A stretch of 42,592 bases of DNA from CAWDPQ01 sp049642465 (GTDB taxonomy: Bacteria > Acidobacteriota > Vicinamibacteria > Vicinamibacterales > 2-12-FULL-66-21). The stretch spans positions 1-42,592 of the forward strand of contig JBAROV010000161.1 in the NCBI GenBank assembly GCA_049642465.1, read 5' to 3'. This document shows, piece after piece, positions 7,666-15,877 of the stretch; within the stretch, counting starts at the first letter, position 1, and the number at the start of each line of letters is the position of its first letter. A program made the translations under genes and the position numbers. The notes beneath the pieces are model-generated. The model was not told the DNA's origin, made no database searches, and saw only the letters and a list, made by a program, of their open reading frames with translations.

Positions 7666-8607
7666 ATGAAAACTACTCGACGCGAATTCATCACCACCTC
7701 GAGCCTGGCCGTGCTGGGAATTGCCACCGCCGGGCCCGCTCGCTTGTTGGCGCAGGATGAACCCATCATCGATATCCACCAGCACGTCGGCTACAGCGGA
7801 CGCCCGGATCCAGTCCTGCTGGCGCACCAGCAGACGATGGGGATCACGAAGACGATCCTGCTTCCGGCCGGACGTCCACTGGTCACCTCATCAACGCATC
7901 AGGGCAAATCGAACGGGCTCGACGCGCAGGCGGCCGGCAACGAGGCCTGCTATCAATTCGCCCGGGCGCACTCGAGGGCCTTTGCATTTGCTGCCAACGA
8001 AGTGCCGGACATTCCGGATGCGACCCGGGAAATCGAGCGATATCTGAAGCGTGGAGCCGTGCTCATTGCCGAGCAGAAATTTGGCGTCGAATGCGATTCG
8101 CCCGAGATGCAGCGCATCTACGCGATTGCTCAGGAACATCGCGTGCCGGTGCTGATGCACTGGCAGTTCAAGATGTACAACTACGGCTTCGAGCGGTTCC
8201 ACAAAATCCTCGAGAAATACCCGAAGGTGAACTTTCTCGGTCACGCCCAGACGTGGTGGGGCAACATCGACAAGAACCACGCGGACCAGTCAGTGATGTA
8301 CCCGAAGGGACCCGTCACGCCCGGCGGTTTGACCGACCGGTATCTGAGCGACTACCCGAACATGTTCGGCGATCTGTCGGCGGGTTCTGGCAACAACGCC
8401 CTCACACGAGACCAGGATTTCACGCGGGGCTTTCTCGAGCGCCATCAGGACAAGCTCGTGTACGGCAGCGACTGCAACGATCATGAAGGGGCAGGTCCAA
8501 AGTGCATTGGCTCGCAGACCATTGCGGCCATCCGGCGACTCTCGGCGTCAAAAACCATCGAGCGGAAGCTGCTGTACGGGAACGCGAAACAACTGATGCG
8601 GCTCTGA
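7666..8607 (+). CDS. Tat-exported amidohydrolase-2 family protein
   Basis: A 313-residue TIM-barrel metal hydrolase of the amidohydrolase-2 type. The N-terminus has a twin-arginine signal (TTRREFITTSSLAVLG) and a cleavage region near PARLLAQ. Metal-binding features are IIDIHQHVG at the start of the barrel, VPVLMHWQFKM, VNFLGHAQ and the closing Asp segment LVYGSDCND. Members of this family hydrolyse or decarboxylate cyclic and aromatic substrates; the present substrate cannot be told. Twenty-two bases separate it from the signal peptidase-like gene, and the D-aminoacylase follows, so the three form a likely operon. Confidence 0.85.
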   Translation: MKTTRREFITTSSLAVLGIATAGPARLLAQDEPIIDIHQHVGYSGRPDPVLLAHQQTMGITKTILLPAGRPLVTSSTHQGKSNGLDAQAAGNEACYQFARAHSRAFAFAANEVPDIPDATREIERYLKRGAVLIAEQKFGVECDSPEMQRIYAIAQEHRVPVLMHWQFKMYNYGFERFHKILEKYPKVNFLGHAQTWWGNIDKNHADQSVMYPKGPVTPGGLTDRYLSDYPNMFGDLSAGSGNNALTRDQDFTRGFLERHQDKLVYGSDCNDHEGAGPKCIGSQTIAAIRRLSASKTIERKLLYGNAKQLMRL

Positions 8608-8629
8608 CCGCACGACCCGGAGGCTGGAC

Positions 8630-9331
8630 GTGAAGATTGCGCTGGCACTGATCTTCGGCGTCGCCATGACTGGTTGGGTCGCGATCGACGCCGACCGCCG
8701 CGGCCGTCACTGGTTTTCGTGGGCCGCGCTTGTCGCCCTGACGGGCATCATCGGACTTGTGGTGTGGCTCGGGATCCGCCGTCGCTATCCTCCGCTGCCC
8801 GAACCGGCAACCGTCACCCGGCGTGCAGGTCTCGCGTTCGCCGGCGTTCCCCTCATGCTCGTGACCTTCATGGTCACGGGATTCATCGTCACATTTGTTT
8901 TGCAGGTCGCACGCGTCGAGGGCGGCGCGATGGCGCCCGCCCTGGAGAACCAGGACCGTGTCATCGTCAACAAGCTCGCGTATCAACGCGGCGAGCCACA
9001 CGTCGGCGATATCGTCATGCTCTATTACCCGCTCAATCCCGAGAAGTTGTTCGTCAAGCGCGTAATGGGCGAGGAGGGCGACCAGATCCGCGTGGCTCGC
9101 GGCGTCGTCTGGCGCAACAACGTGCCGATGGACGATTCGTTCGTGCCGCAAGAGTTTCGAAGCAATGATAATTGGGGTCCGCAGGTCATTCCCGAGGGCT
9201 ACTACTTCGTGATGGGCGATCATCGGAACAACAGTTTGGACAGCCGGCATTGGGGGTTCGTGCCGAAGAAGTACATTTTGGGGAGGGTTCAGTGCCGGTG
9301 GTGGCCAATCAACCAGGCGGAGTGCTTTTGA
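8630..9331 (+). CDS. Signal peptidase I-like protein lacking the catalytic serine
   Basis: A 233-residue protein with two or three N-terminal membrane segments followed by an S26A signal peptidase fold. Box B, normally Ser-Met-x-Pro, reads VEGGAMAPAL: residue 100 is Ala (codon GCG at 8927-8929) where the catalytic Ser should be. The general-base Lys143 (FVKRVMGEEGD) is present, as is box E (GDHRNNSLDSR, 196-206). It is therefore either inactive as a serine protease or acts differently. GTG 8630 has GGAGG seven bases upstream. The stop overlaps the next ATG. The real housekeeping leader peptidase is presumably elsewhere. Confidence 0.8.
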   Translation: MKIALALIFGVAMTGWVAIDADRRGRHWFSWAALVALTGIIGLVVWLGIRRRYPPLPEPATVTRRAGLAFAGVPLMLVTFMVTGFIVTFVLQVARVEGGAMAPALENQDRVIVNKLAYQRGEPHVGDIVMLYYPLNPEKLFVKRVMGEEGDQIRVARGVVWRNNVPMDDSFVPQEFRSNDNWGPQVIPEGYYFVMGDHRNNSLDSRHWGFVPKKYILGRVQCRWWPINQAECF

Positions 9332-11028
9332 TGTGGAGCGTGATGAGGGATTCGTTGCTGACGTTGACGTCTGCCGTCTTCGTTTGCGGCCTCTGCGCGC
9401 TCGGCGGCATCAGTGCCACACAGGAAGCGCCGTACGACCTGCTGATTGCCGGCGGTTCCGTCCTCGACGGCGAGGGCGGGTCACCGCTGCGCGCGGATGT
9501 GGCCATTCGCAACGGGCGCGTGGCACGCATCGGGAGTCCCGGCAGCGTGGCCGCGACGCGCCGGATTGACGCAACCGGACTGATGATCGCGCCCGGCTTT
9601 ATCGACATCCACAATCACTCGGACTTCACCATCCTCTCCGAGCCGAAGGCCGAGAGCATGATCCGGCAGGGCGTCACGACGATGGTGCTCGGCGAGTCGC
9701 GCTCGGCGGGGCCGATCAAGGCCGGCGTCAATGACGCTGCGAGCGCGAGCGAAGTGAGAGTCGACTGGACGACGCTCGGCGGCTACTTCGCGAGACTTGA
9801 ACGTCAGCACATGGCCACGAACATCGCCTCATACGTAGGCGAAGAGCAGGTGTGGACGTATGTGAAAGGTTATGCGCAATCTTCTGCGACACCGGTCGAA
9901 CGCGAGGAAATGAAGCGGCTGGTCGCGCAGGCGATGCAGGAAGGCGCGATGGGCCTCTCCACGTCCCTGCTGATGCCGCCGTCGAGTATCGCGACGACCG
10001 AAGACCTCATTGAGCTCGCGAAGGTGGCGAAGCAATACGGCGGGATTTACTCGTCACATATCCGTGATGAGGGTGAAGGGGTGTTCCGTTCGGTGGCAGA
10101 GGCGATTGCTGTAGGCAAGGGCGCCAGCATTCCTGTTGACATCATCCACATGAAGATCGCGCACAAGAAGTTGTGGGGCCGCGCGAGTGAAATCGTGGCG
10201 ATGGTGCAGCAAGCGCGCGACGGCGGGTTCGATGTCCGGGCCAATGTTTACCCGTATACCGCCGGTCAAAACAATTTGTCCTCAATCATTCCGCCCTGGG
10301 CGCACGACGGAGGTCGAGCGAAGTTGCTGGAGCGGCTGCGCGATCCGAAGATGCGTACGCGGATGCGCCACGAGATTGTGAACGGTCTCCCAGACTGGTA
10401 CAACCACTATCTCGCGACGGGAGACGGCTGGGGAGGCATGTTGCTGGTTTCGCTGCGCGCCGAACGCAACAGGCCATTTCAGGGCAAGCGCATGAGCGAA
10501 TTGATCGCGGCGCGCGGCGGCGATCCGGTTGACGTGCTCTTTGAGGTGCTGCTCGAGGAAAACGGCAGCGTGCCGACGGTGTTCTTCCATCACTCCGAGC
10601 AGGACATGCAATACATCCTCAAGCAACCCTGGACGTCGATTGGTTCGGACGGTTCGGCCGTGAGTATCGACGGTCCCTCCGGACGCTCGCATCCGCATCC
10701 GCGCTATTACGGGACGTTTCCGCGGGTGTTGGGGCGGTACGTCCGCGAGCTGAAGGTGCTGACGCTCTCTGAGGCCGTCAGGAAGATGACGAGCATGAAT
10801 GCCGACAAGCTTGGGATCAGGGATCGCGGACGCGTCCTGGAGGGGATGTGGGCCGATCTCGTGGCGTTCGATGCGGACAAAGTCATCGACCGCGCGACGT
10901 TCGAGCGTCCGCATCAGTATGCGGTTGGGATTCCATATGTGATCGTCAACGGGATTGTGACGATTGACAACGGGCGCCACACGGGAGCGCTCGCCGGGCG
11001 TGTTATTTACGGCCCCGGCAAGCGGTAG
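9331..11028 (+). CDS. N-acyl-D-amino-acid deacylase (D-aminoacylase) family amidohydrolase
   Basis: A 565-residue exported metal hydrolase. After a signal peptide (LTLTSAVFVCGLCALGGIS) comes DLLIAGGSVLDGEGG and the metal motif GFIDIHNHSDF. These are followed by IYSSHIRDEGEGV, IDIIHMKIAHKK-like segments, SDGSAVSIDGPSG with HPRYYGTFPRVLGRY, and a C-terminal beta segment ending GIVTIDNGRHTG. These are the hallmarks of D-aminoacylases, which release D-amino acids from N-acyl forms. Other members of the family act on carbamoylated or dipeptide substrates. ATG 9331 overlaps the previous stop and opens the signal peptide. The TAG stop touches repeat array B. Confidence 0.85.
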   Translation: MWSVMRDSLLTLTSAVFVCGLCALGGISATQEAPYDLLIAGGSVLDGEGGSPLRADVAIRNGRVARIGSPGSVAATRRIDATGLMIAPGFIDIHNHSDFTILSEPKAESMIRQGVTTMVLGESRSAGPIKAGVNDAASASEVRVDWTTLGGYFARLERQHMATNIASYVGEEQVWTYVKGYAQSSATPVEREEMKRLVAQAMQEGAMGLSTSLLMPPSSIATTEDLIELAKVAKQYGGIYSSHIRDEGEGVFRSVAEAIAVGKGASIPVDIIHMKIAHKKLWGRASEIVAMVQQARDGGFDVRANVYPYTAGQNNLSSIIPPWAHDGGRAKLLERLRDPKMRTRMRHEIVNGLPDWYNHYLATGDGWGGMLLVSLRAERNRPFQGKRMSELIAARGGDPVDVLFEVLLEENGSVPTVFFHHSEQDMQYILKQPWTSIGSDGSAVSIDGPSGRSHPHPRYYGTFPRVLGRYVRELKVLTLSEAVRKMTSMNADKLGIRDRGRVLEGMWADLVAFDADKVIDRATFERPHQYAVGIPYVIVNGIVTIDNGRHTGALAGRVIYGPGKR

Positions 11029-11050
11029 GTCTGACTCCGGTCTGACCCCC
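11028..11050 (-). repeat. Array B, right copy: inverted GGTCAGACC words
   Basis: GGTCTGACTCC followed by GGTCTGACCCCC is the reverse complement of the array at 4900-4933, with one mismatch over 18 bases (compare 4912-4929). It begins at the last base of the D-aminoacylase stop and ends one base before the stop codon of the convergent PQQ dehydrogenase. The two copies lie 6.1 kb apart in opposite orientation around four genes. Confidence 0.75.
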
Positions 11051-12964
11051 TCATCGGGGTAGCGCGAGGGCCACGTAGGCGCCCGGAATCGGGTCCCCTG
11101 CCGCCGGGGCCCAGGGGCTGGCGTGCGTTCGCGTCGTCGATCGCGCGGCCGCGCAGTAGACGACATACTGCCTGCCGTTCAGCTCGTAGATCGCGGGTAT
11201 GCCTTCGATGCCCGCCGCGACTTCAGTGCTCCACAACTCGTTGCCCGTGTCGACATCCAGCACCCGGATGATCCGATCGCGAGCGCCGGTAAATATCAGC
11301 CCGCCAGCGGTCACGACAGGGCCGATCTTGGGGTAGTGGCTTCCGGTGTTGCGGATTCCTTTCGCGGCAAGCTCGGGAATGTCGCCGAGCGGCTTCTGCC
11401 ACGCGATCTTCCCCGTGTTCAGATCGTAGGCCGTCATCGTCGTCCATGGCGGAGCGACAGCCGACAAACCCGTGCTGGTGATCATGAAGCCGAAGCTGCT
11501 CTTGTACTGAATCGTTCGCGGATCCTGGCTGTCGGATGGTCCAGCCGTGGTCTGTTTCGGGGCGACAAGTTTGAGGAGCGCCGGGAAATCCTTCGACACG
11601 ACAAACATCATTCCGCGCTGGGGTTCGATCGCAGCGCCGCTGAAGTTGGAGCCCCCGTTGTTTCCGGGCATCTGGATAGTGCCTCTGGTTGTCGGAGGGG
11701 TGAACATTCCCTCATTGCGGGCGGTTTGAATCTCGTGGAGAAAGTGCGCGCGCTCGGCCGGATCCTCGATGTACGGACTCAGATCCTTTTCGGTGAACGT
11801 CTGTCGAGCGAACGGCGGAGGAAACGTCGGGAACGGCTGCGTCGGCCAGGTTTCTTCGCCGGGCATGTCGGAGCGGGGTACCGGCCGCTCCTCGATCGGC
11901 CAGATCGGCTTGCCGGTTACGCGCTCGAAGACGTACAGAAATCCCGTCTTGCCAGCCTGCGCCACGATATCGACCGGTTTTCCGTTGTGGCGGACCGTGA
12001 GTAGCTTCGGCGCGGTGGCATTGTCGTAGTCCCAGATGTCGTGGTGGACCATCTGAAAATGCCAGAGACGTTTGCCGCTCCTCGCATTGAGCGCGAGCAG
12101 GCAGTCGCCGAACAGATTGGCGCCCGGCCGATTTGCGCCGTAGAAGTTGTACTTGGGACTAGCGGTCGTAATGTAGACGATGCCTCGTTTCTGATCGAGG
12201 GACATTTCCGCCCAGTTATTCGCCCCGCCGATGGTTTTCCACGCGTCTTTTGGCCAGGTGTCGTAGCCGAACTCCCCTTCCCGCGGGATCGTGTGGAACG
12301 TCCAGACGAGCTTGCCAGTGCGGACGTTGAACGCGCGGATGTCCCCCGGTGCGGAGTCGTATTCCTGATTCGTGGCCGATCCGAGGATGATGAGATCCTC
12401 GAATACACGCCCTGGTGTTCCGGACTGCAGGACAACTTTAGTAGGATCGCGCCCAAGCCCTTCTCGAAGATCGACTTTGCCATTGACGCCGAAGGAATCG
12501 ATTGACTCCCCCGTTACGGCGTCAATCGCTATGAGCATGCTGTTGTGGGAATAAAACAGACGCCGCTCGGATCGATCCCGACTCTCCCAGTAGTTGATAC
12601 CGCGAGTGGTGATGCGGCCTTTCGGATTCGCATGGACCCACAGTTCCTTCCCCGTTTCCGCGTTCAGCGCCACGATCGAATTGTTCTTCGCAAGGACGTA
12701 CATGACGTTGTCAACGACGAGCGGGTTGAAGAGATAGCCAGTTGGATCTTCGGTGGGATAGGTCCACGCGACCTGCAGCTGAGTCACGTTGGATTTATTG
12801 ATCTGCTCGAGCGCAGAGTACTGGGCGCTGTCCGCCGATCCTCCATAGTCGCGCCAGGTCGTGTAGGGCGCCGGCGTTTCTCGCTTCGCTTGGGCCCGCG
12901 TCAGTTGAATGGCGAGGCCAGTACACGCGCACGAAAGCACCAATATGACTCGGATGAATTTCAC
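11051..12964 (-). CDS. PQQ-dependent dehydrogenase (quinoprotein)
   Basis: A 637-residue exported eight-bladed propeller. A signal peptide (VILVLSCACTGLAIQLTRAQA) is followed by TTWRDYGGSADSAQYSALEQI, typical of quinoprotein glucose or alcohol dehydrogenases, then repeated blades such as GKELWVHA, GKLVWTFHT and GKRLWHFQMVHHDIWDYD, and NTGKIAWQKPLGDIPE near the end. It oxidises a sugar or alcohol in the periplasm with PQQ. No cytochrome c domain is fused. The start is GTG 12964 with GGTGAGGG a few bases upstream. The 118-base gap upstream of it is mostly repeat array C. Confidence 0.88.
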   Translation of the reverse strand: MKFIRVILVLSCACTGLAIQLTRAQAKRETPAPYTTWRDYGGSADSAQYSALEQINKSNVTQLQVAWTYPTEDPTGYLFNPLVVDNVMYVLAKNNSIVALNAETGKELWVHANPKGRITTRGINYWESRDRSERRLFYSHNSMLIAIDAVTGESIDSFGVNGKVDLREGLGRDPTKVVLQSGTPGRVFEDLIILGSATNQEYDSAPGDIRAFNVRTGKLVWTFHTIPREGEFGYDTWPKDAWKTIGGANNWAEMSLDQKRGIVYITTASPKYNFYGANRPGANLFGDCLLALNARSGKRLWHFQMVHHDIWDYDNATAPKLLTVRHNGKPVDIVAQAGKTGFLYVFERVTGKPIWPIEERPVPRSDMPGEETWPTQPFPTFPPPFARQTFTEKDLSPYIEDPAERAHFLHEIQTARNEGMFTPPTTRGTIQMPGNNGGSNFSGAAIEPQRGMMFVVSKDFPALLKLVAPKQTTAGPSDSQDPRTIQYKSSFGFMITSTGLSAVAPPWTTMTAYDLNTGKIAWQKPLGDIPELAAKGIRNTGSHYPKIGPVVTAGGLIFTGARDRIIRVLDVDTGNELWSTEVAAGIEGIPAIYELNGRQYVVYCAAARSTTRTHASPWAPAAGDPIPGAYVALALPR

Positions 12965-12981
12965 AACGCCCTCACCCTCTG

Positions 12982-13083
12982 CGAACCTTTATGAACCACT
13001 GAACCCTTATGAACCACTGAACCCGTTCTGCACCCACTCTGAACCCTATCTGAACCCTATCTGAACCCCGTCTGAACCCTCTC
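12982..13083. repeat. Array C: TGAACCC words
   Basis: Two kinds of tandem unit fill the gap between the GntP stop and the PQQ dehydrogenase start. An 18-base unit (TTATGAACCACTGAACCC) occurs twice exactly at 12989-13006 and 13007-13024. An 11-base unit (TGAACCCTATC) occurs at 13040-13050 and 13051-13061 exactly, and at 13062-13072 and 13073-13083 with changes. The core TGAACC is shared. The last unit overlaps the GntP stop codon by one base. No inverted copy was seen. Confidence 0.8.
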
Positions 13084-14483
13084 TACACCATCGGAAACAG
13101 CCACGCCCCAATCGCCGTGGCGATCAACCCCGTCGTGCCGTTGACCACGCTGAGCGGCGTCAGGACCCGAATCGATTCTTCTTCCGTGAGCCCCCCCATT
13201 TTCGACACAACCCAGAACCCGCTATCGTTCATCCACCAGATCGGCTTCGAACCGCACCCGATGGCTATCGCGAGCCACACCGGGTGATAGCCGAGCGTTG
13301 ACGCCGAAGCAAGACCGCCAAGCGCTCCCGCGGCAGTAATCATCGCCACGGTTGCGGAGCCAAGAGCCGTGCGCATCGTCACGGTCAAGAGCCAGGCGAG
13401 CGGAATGACGGGAAGCGAATAAGCCGCAACGGCGCCTTGCATCCAGGGTCCAATCCCGGACTGCTGAAGCACCGCGCCGAATGCACCGCCGGCCGCTGTG
13501 ATGAGGATGATATTGCCCGCACTCGTGATCGATTCGTCCACTGCCGTCGTCATCGTGGCTCGCTGGCGGCGCCAAAGCATGACGAGCGAGAGCGCGGCCG
13601 CCAAGATGAGGACAATGTTCTGCTCGGTCACCCACCGGAGCGCCTTCCACATGCCGGACGCGTCGGCTCGCGCGAGATAGCCGGTGTTCAGGGTAATGAG
13701 GACGACGGGAATGAGGATTGGGGCCAGCGACAGGCCGAGCGATGGCAATTCGCGTGTCTGCTGTGCGGAGATGCTTTCGAGCTGCGCGGCCACTTCAGGA
13801 GTCGCGCGCAACGGCACGGGCCACCGGCGATTGGCAAATTGAGCCCACGTATAGCCGGAGACCGCAGCCACGGCACTGATGCAACAGCCCACCAGGATCA
13901 TGTGTCCGACCGTGACGCCGAGCGCATTCGCCACGAACAAAGGGCCCGGAGTTGGCGGCACCAGCGAATGCGTCATTGTCCCGCCGGTGACGATGGCGAG
14001 GATATAGAGAAGGTAATCGCGCCCGGTGCGCAATCGCATCGCTTTTGCGAGCGGCACCAGCAGGTAGAAGACCGTATCGAAAAACACGGGGATTCCCAGA
14101 AGGAAACCGCTTGCGAGAAAAGACAGGGCCGCACGCGCCTGTCCCGTGAAAGCCAACAGAGAGCGCACGATTCGTTCGGCCGCGCCCGTGTGAAGCATCG
14201 CGGAACCGATGATCGACGCCATGCCAACCATCACACCGAGCTGCCCCGCCGTTCGTCCGAATCCCTCGACGACACGCTGGCCCGGCGGAGCATTACTGGC
14301 TGCACGCGCGGCGGCTGGCGTGGCTCCTCCCTTCAACGCCTGCTGTTCGACGGCCGCTGGAGGCGTGAGAAACGCCACGAGAAACGCTCCGAGCAGGAGC
14401 GCCAGAAAGGCATGGAGCCGCAGCCAGAGAATTCCGGCGAATACGACAATCATGCCCGACAACATGATGAGGAGCGGATGCAC
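13083..14483 (-). CDS. GntP-family permease (gluconate/organic acid symporter)
   Basis: A 466-residue polytopic inner membrane protein with about 12 hydrophobic segments. It fits the GntP ion-transporter family: MIVVFAGILWLRLHAFLALLL at the start, HSLVPPTPGPLFVANALGV in the middle, VIPLAWLLTVTMRTALGSATVAMIT, and CGSKPIWWMNDSGFWVVSKMGGL near the end. The family imports gluconate or related hydroxy acids with protons. Neighbouring PQQ dehydrogenase makes such acids in the periplasm, so a shared role in oxidative sugar use is plausible. The start is GTG 14483; an internal ATG six codons later is possible. Confidence 0.88.
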   Translation of the reverse strand: MHPLLIMLSGMIVVFAGILWLRLHAFLALLLGAFLVAFLTPPAAVEQQALKGGATPAAARAASNAPPGQRVVEGFGRTAGQLGVMVGMASIIGSAMLHTGAAERIVRSLLAFTGQARAALSFLASGFLLGIPVFFDTVFYLLVPLAKAMRLRTGRDYLLYILAIVTGGTMTHSLVPPTPGPLFVANALGVTVGHMILVGCCISAVAAVSGYTWAQFANRRWPVPLRATPEVAAQLESISAQQTRELPSLGLSLAPILIPVVLITLNTGYLARADASGMWKALRWVTEQNIVLILAAALSLVMLWRRQRATMTTAVDESITSAGNIILITAAGGAFGAVLQQSGIGPWMQGAVAAYSLPVIPLAWLLTVTMRTALGSATVAMITAAGALGGLASASTLGYHPVWLAIAIGCGSKPIWWMNDSGFWVVSKMGGLTEEESIRVLTPLSVVNGTTGLIATAIGAWLFPMV

Positions 14484-14693
14484 GTGCGGATGATATCGGT
14501 GTACCGTCCGCCGTCATGTAGAAAAGCGCTACTTATGTAATGTTGACCCCCGGAACGGGACGCGATTCGGGGTCCTTCTGCGCTCGAGATCGTTCAACTC
14601 TTTGACCGGCGGCAGCTTCCCCACCTCGGCGTTCCGGAACGACATTTGCTCCTGAGCGTCGGGTTCAACGTGTTTCGGTTTCACAGGGGGATT
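14484..14693. other. Divergent intergenic region
   Basis: These 210 bases lie between the divergent GntP and lipoprotein genes and should hold both promoters. TTGACC at 14553-14558 could be a minus-35 element, but no convincing minus-10 is seen. A region around GACCCCCGGAACGGG and CGGGGTCC can fold weakly. I see no gene or clear operator here. Confidence 0.4.
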
Positions 14694-15794
14694 ATGCGAA
14701 TCGCTACTCGAACTCTGCTCGCTGCCGTATGGCTGGCGTCCTTGGTCACCCTGGCCTGCGGGGGTTCGTCAAACCCCGCCGGGCCCTCCGAACAGTCGGG
14801 GGCGACTATTGCCGGCACTATCAGCGGCGGCCGCGCCACGTCATCATCGATGAGCGGAGCATCGGCAGGACTCACCGGGGCGGCGGCGCCGTCCGGAATC
14901 ACGGTGTCAGTGGTGGGAACGAACCGGTCTGCGCCGGTCGACATCGACGGCCGTTTCCACATCGAAGGCGTGCCGGCCGGGAACGTGCAGCTGCAGTTCA
15001 CCGGCGGCGGCGTGAACGCCACCGTCGGCGTCTCGAACGTCGGACAGCAGGAACTCGTCACGATCGAGGTGTCGCTCAGCGCCACGACTGCCACGGTGGT
15101 GAGCGACGTCAGGACGAGCGGCAAGATCTCGCTCTGCCACGTCACCGGAAACGGCTCGTATCAGCTGATCGATGTGAGTGTGAATGCGGAACCCGCGCAT
15201 CGAGATCATGGTGATGGGGCAATCGGCGACCGGGTGCCGGCCGATCAAACGAAGGTCTTCGGCAGCTCCTGCCAGCTCGTTGCTCTCTCGGTACGGATTG
15301 AGAAATCCACGAACGGCGAGGATGCGGATGAGGCGCCGGGACCAACGATTAACGTCGGCAGCCCGGTGAATTGGAGTTATGTCGTCACGAACATGAGCCA
15401 AGTGGGGCTCACCAACGTTCGCGTGGCGGACGATCGTAATGTCACGGTCAGCTGTCCGCAAACGACGCTTGCGTCGGGTGCGTCTATGACCTGCACCGGA
15501 TCGGGCGTGGCGACGGCCGGGCAGTACCGGAACGTCGGGACTGTGACGGCGGACTCATCGGCCGGAACGGTCAAGGATTCCGATCCGAGTCATTACTTCG
15601 GCCTGGCGCCGACCACTGAAGATGAGGGGCCGAAAATCAAGATCTGCCATCGAACTGGAAACGGCTCGTACCATTCGATCGAAATCAGCGTGAACGCGGA
15701 ACCTGCTCATCGTGCGCACGGGGATGCGAAGGTCGGTGAAGCCGTGCCGGGCAGCGCAGGCAAGACGTTCAGCGCCAGCTGTACGGTGCAGTAG
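14694..15794 (+). CDS. Surface lipoprotein with duplicated Cys-containing module and DUF11-like domain
   Basis: A 366-residue exported protein. The signal peptide ends in LVTLACGGSS, a probable lipobox with the lipidated Cys. Residues around 65-120 look like a carboxypeptidase-regulatory beta fold (VDIDGRFHIEGVPAGNVQLQ). A module with CHVTGNGSYQLIDVSVNAEP and AHRDHGD follows, then a DUF11-like Ig domain (VNWSYVVTNMSQVGLTNV), then a second copy of the module (CHRTGNGSYHSIEISVNAEP, AHRAHGD). Each module ends with a second Cys (SSC, SASC), suggesting a disulphide per copy. ATG 14694 is chosen because GGGGG lies a few bases upstream and it opens the signal. It ends at a clear terminator. The function is unknown, probably at the cell surface. 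Confidence 0.8.
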   Translation: MRIATRTLLAAVWLASLVTLACGGSSNPAGPSEQSGATIAGTISGGRATSSSMSGASAGLTGAAAPSGITVSVVGTNRSAPVDIDGRFHIEGVPAGNVQLQFTGGGVNATVGVSNVGQQELVTIEVSLSATTATVVSDVRTSGKISLCHVTGNGSYQLIDVSVNAEPAHRDHGDGAIGDRVPADQTKVFGSSCQLVALSVRIEKSTNGEDADEAPGPTINVGSPVNWSYVVTNMSQVGLTNVRVADDRNVTVSCPQTTLASGASMTCTGSGVATAGQYRNVGTVTADSSAGTVKDSDPSHYFGLAPTTEDEGPKIKICHRTGNGSYHSIEISVNAEPAHRAHGDAKVGEAVPGSAGKTFSASCTVQ

Positions 15795-15821
15795 CGGTCC
15801 GAAAAATTCGAGGATCTTGGA

Positions 15822-15855
15822 GGGCCCGGTGAATCTGCCGGGCCCTTTTTCTTTT
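15822..15855 (+). terminator. Rho-independent terminator of the lipoprotein gene
   Basis: A perfect 8-bp stem GGGCCCGG (15822-15829) and CCGGGCCC (15838-15845) with an 8-base loop is followed directly by five T and then CTTTT. It lies 28 bases after the lipoprotein stop. It may also slow transcription from the opposite RND gene, but the T-run faces only the plus strand. Confidence 0.92.
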
Positions 15856-15877
15856 GTCAGACGGGACGATCAAGCAA

